Shown here: positions 55,435-56,403 of the stretch, piece by piece
How positions within the stretch are numbered: position 1 is the first letter of the stretch
Layout of the letters: each line of letters opens with the position of its first letter
Virus record (IMG/VR): IMGVR_UViG_3300047470_000274
Span: 1-56,403 of that record
From: a virus
Reading direction: 5' to 3' (one strand)
Length of the DNA stretch: 56,403 nucleotides
Notes under the pieces: generated by a model
Databases searched by the model: none
The model's input: the letters and a program-made list of their open reading frames with translations, nothing else
Told to the model about the DNA's origin: nothing
Translations under genes and position numbers: made by a program

Positions 55435-55845
55435 ATGACGACCTACACGACCCGCACGCTCGCCGAGAAGATCATGCCGACCGACGCCGAGGAGAACATC
55501 AAGGGCGCGACCCGCACGCTGCGGAAGTTCCTGCGCGACACCCTCGGCGAGGGCAAGGCAGTAGTCGGCAAGGGGGGGCGCTACGCCCTCGAGTACAACG
55601 CCAAGGAGATCACCGCGCTGAAGAAGCAGTTCAAGGCATGGACGATCACGCAGGAAGAGGAGAAGGCGAAGCGCGCCGCTCTGCGCGAGGAGATCAACGC
55701 GACCCGCGCCCTCGCCTCGAACGAGGACGACACCGCCACCGATGAGGAGATCATCGACGAGGGGGACGAATCGCCCGAGGGTCCCTCCGACGAGGAAATC
55801 GCCGCGATGCTCTCCGATGAGGACGAAGCGGACGACGAGGTCTGA
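55435..55845 (+). CDS. DNA-binding-like protein with RLRKFLR..GKGGRY domain
   Basis: 136 residues. Residues 3-65 (TTRTLAEKIMPTD, ATRTLRKFLRD, VVGKGGRYALEYNAKEITAL) are the clearest copy of the core shared with proteins at 29490 and 46475. A charged helix follows and an acidic, disordered tail (DEEIIDEGDESPEG...) ends the protein. GC-ending codons suggest strong early expression. DNA binding is inferred from the basic core and from similar actinophage proteins. Confidence 0.7.
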   Translation: MTTYTTRTLAEKIMPTDAEENIKGATRTLRKFLRDTLGEGKAVVGKGGRYALEYNAKEITALKKQFKAWTITQEEEKAKRAALREEINATRALASNEDDTATDEEIIDEGDESPEGPSDEEIAAMLSDEDEADDEV

Positions 55846-55909
55846 TCGCCTGAATCGCCCATACCTCCCCACAAGGGGGGGTACTGGGTGGTGTCATGAC
55901 ATCGCCGGC

Positions 55910-55930
55910 AAAACCGCCAGGTGGCGTTTT
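55910..55930 (+). terminator. terminator
   Basis: AAAACCGCC (55910-55918) and GGCGTTTT (55923-55930) pair with one bulged C around an AGGT loop, giving an A-tract/T-tract flanked stem that could work in both directions. A CCTCCCC/GGGGGG hairpin lies just upstream. Confidence 0.6.
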
Positions 55931-55952
55931 AAGGGCCCTATCCCCCACACCC

Positions 55953-55966
55953 GTATGCTAGCATTC
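55953..55966. promoter_or_regulatory. operator-like palindrome
   Basis: TATGCTAGCAT, containing the perfect palindrome ATGCTAGCAT, begins here 65 bases before the -35 box of the next promoter. The same site lies exactly 65 bases before the last promoter (56301). Confidence 0.45.
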
Positions 55967-56017
55967 CCGTCCGAGGGATCATGCCTTACACGGTCATACA
56001 AAGCGTCGCGCATATCC

Positions 56018-56046
56018 TTGACACGGCATGGGGGAGGCATTAGTAT
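56018..56046 (+). promoter_or_regulatory. promoter, leaderless type
   Basis: TTGACA (56018-56023), 17 bases, TAGTAT (56041-56046), six bases, ATG at 56053. Confidence 0.75.
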
Positions 56047-56052
56047 GGGGGC

Positions 56053-56250
56053 ATGAACAAAAACGACGCGCGCGAGGCATTGGGCGATTTCCTCGCGAAG
56101 GCAATCGACGCCCTTCCGATCAACGACATCGCCGCGATCTCGCGCGATGACGCCGAAGCGATGACCGACGCCGCAGGGGAAATCGACGAAATGCTCTGCG
56201 CCTCCCTGCGCGATGCCTTCCGCGACAACATCCCCGACTTCCGATACTGA
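56053..56250 (+). CDS. hypothetical small acidic protein
   Basis: 65 residues, start fixed by the leaderless promoter. Mostly helical and acidic (DFLAKAIDALPINDIAAIS, then EIDEMLCASLRDAF). No family is recognised. It could be an early inhibitor or DNA mimic given its acidity, but nothing in the sequence shows that. Confidence 0.65.
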   Translation: MNKNDAREALGDFLAKAIDALPINDIAAISRDDAEAMTDAAGEIDEMLCASLRDAFRDNIPDFRY

Positions 56251-56261
56251 TCCCCGCCAAC

Positions 56262-56277
56262 GCCCCCGAAAGGGGGC
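56262..56277 (+). terminator. hairpin terminator
   Basis: GCCCCC-GAAA-GGGGGC eleven bases after the stop at 56250, a stable tetraloop hairpin. Confidence 0.6.
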
Positions 56278-56300
56278 ACGACGGCGTATGACGCGGTGGG

Positions 56301-56314
56301 GTATGCTAGCATAC
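56301..56314. promoter_or_regulatory. operator-like palindrome
   Basis: GTATGCTAGCATAC, a perfect 14-base palindrome, 65 bases before the -35 box at 56366. Confidence 0.5.
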
Positions 56315-56365
56315 GTGGCGCCCCCTCACGCCCGCACATCGCCGCCTATGGTGTGGAATGCATCC

Positions 56366-56394
56366 TTGACACCGCCGCGCGCAGGGGGTAGTAT
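56366..56394 (+). promoter_or_regulatory. promoter, leaderless type
   Basis: TTGACA (56366-56371), 17 bases, TAGTAT (56389-56394), six bases, ATG on the last three bases of the window. Confidence 0.75.
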
Positions 56395-56400
56395 TGGGGT

Positions 56401-56403
56401 ATG
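56401..56403 (+). CDS. start codon of a gene cut by the window end
   Basis: The ATG sits six bases after a TAGTAT -10 box, as in the other leaderless genes. If the window end is joined to base 1, the gene continues in frame to the TGA at 202-204 (68 residues in all). Confidence 0.5.

Noticed and set aside
1-56403. Search for tRNA genes, rRNA, CRISPR arrays and insertion sequences
   Set aside because: No cloverleaf with a conserved T-loop, no regularly spaced repeats with unique spacers, and no transposase-like ORF was seen by eye.
1-56403. Integrase, excisionase or immunity repressor
   Set aside because: No tyrosine- or serine-recombinase motif and no typical repressor were found. The HTH proteins present lack a recombinase or peptidase domain and sit in early or late control positions.

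Overview
The window reads as an essentially complete genome of a tailed, long-tailed (siphovirus-type) phage of a GC-rich actinobacterium, most likely Streptomyces or a relative. The reasons are the dense, overlapping, strand-blocked small genes; a full head-to-tail morphogenesis module; an amidase endolysin next to an r1t-like holin; actinophage-type replication genes (UDG-like domain fused to a PolA DNA polymerase, primase-helicase, Sak4-like recombinase); and promoters of TTGACN-17/18-TANNNT type, several of which would give leaderless mRNAs. I see no integrase, immunity repressor, tRNA or CRISPR array, so a lytic lifestyle is the simpler reading (inference).

Layout. 1-5.3 kb (+): small, mostly unknown early genes, with a permuted-papain (NlpC/P60-like) protein and a nucleoside deoxyribosyltransferase-like protein. 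5.35-29.0 kb (+): late region, in the order terminase, JAMM peptidase, portal, scaffold, decoration, capsid, connectors, major tail protein, frameshifted tail chaperone, tape measure, distal tail and tip proteins, lysis cassette, collagen-like/pectate-lyase-like tail fibre. 29.5-30.2 kb (-): a histone-like DNA-binding protein. 30.3-44.8 kb (+): replication and nucleotide metabolism (SNF2 helicase, nucleotide kinase, dUTPase, two thymidylate-synthase-fold proteins, dCMP deaminase, UDG-PolA, Cas4/RecB-like nuclease, Sak4-like ATPase, ssDNA-binding-like protein, VRR-NUC nuclease) ending in a Tad2-type anti-Thoeris protein. 44.9-49.2 kb (-): small early genes, nearly each transcription unit with its own promoter. 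49.4-53.6 kb (+): primase-helicase and winged-helix regulators. 53.6 kb to the end: sparse, repeat- and palindrome-rich DNA with small leaderless or near-leaderless genes. An ORF starting on the last three bases continues in frame from base 1 to 204, which suggests that the window ends are joined in the real molecule (circularly permuted or circular assembly).

How it works together. The nucleotide cassette would supply and possibly alter pyrimidines: both thymidylate-synthase-fold proteins have Asp where dUMP-specific enzymes have Asn, the substitution that makes T4 dCMP hydroxymethylase cytosine-specific. This makes a modified-cytosine genome the most exciting hypothesis here. A second unexplained signal is a 9-mer, GGTGTGGGA, present in at least 15 copies on both strands, twice inside promoter spacers. 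Most start choices in the early regions are fixed by two conserved promoter layouts: leaderless (six or seven bases between the -10 hexamer and ATG) and leadered (a GACCGAGGAGG box before the start, often preceded by a GCCCC/GGGGC hairpin).
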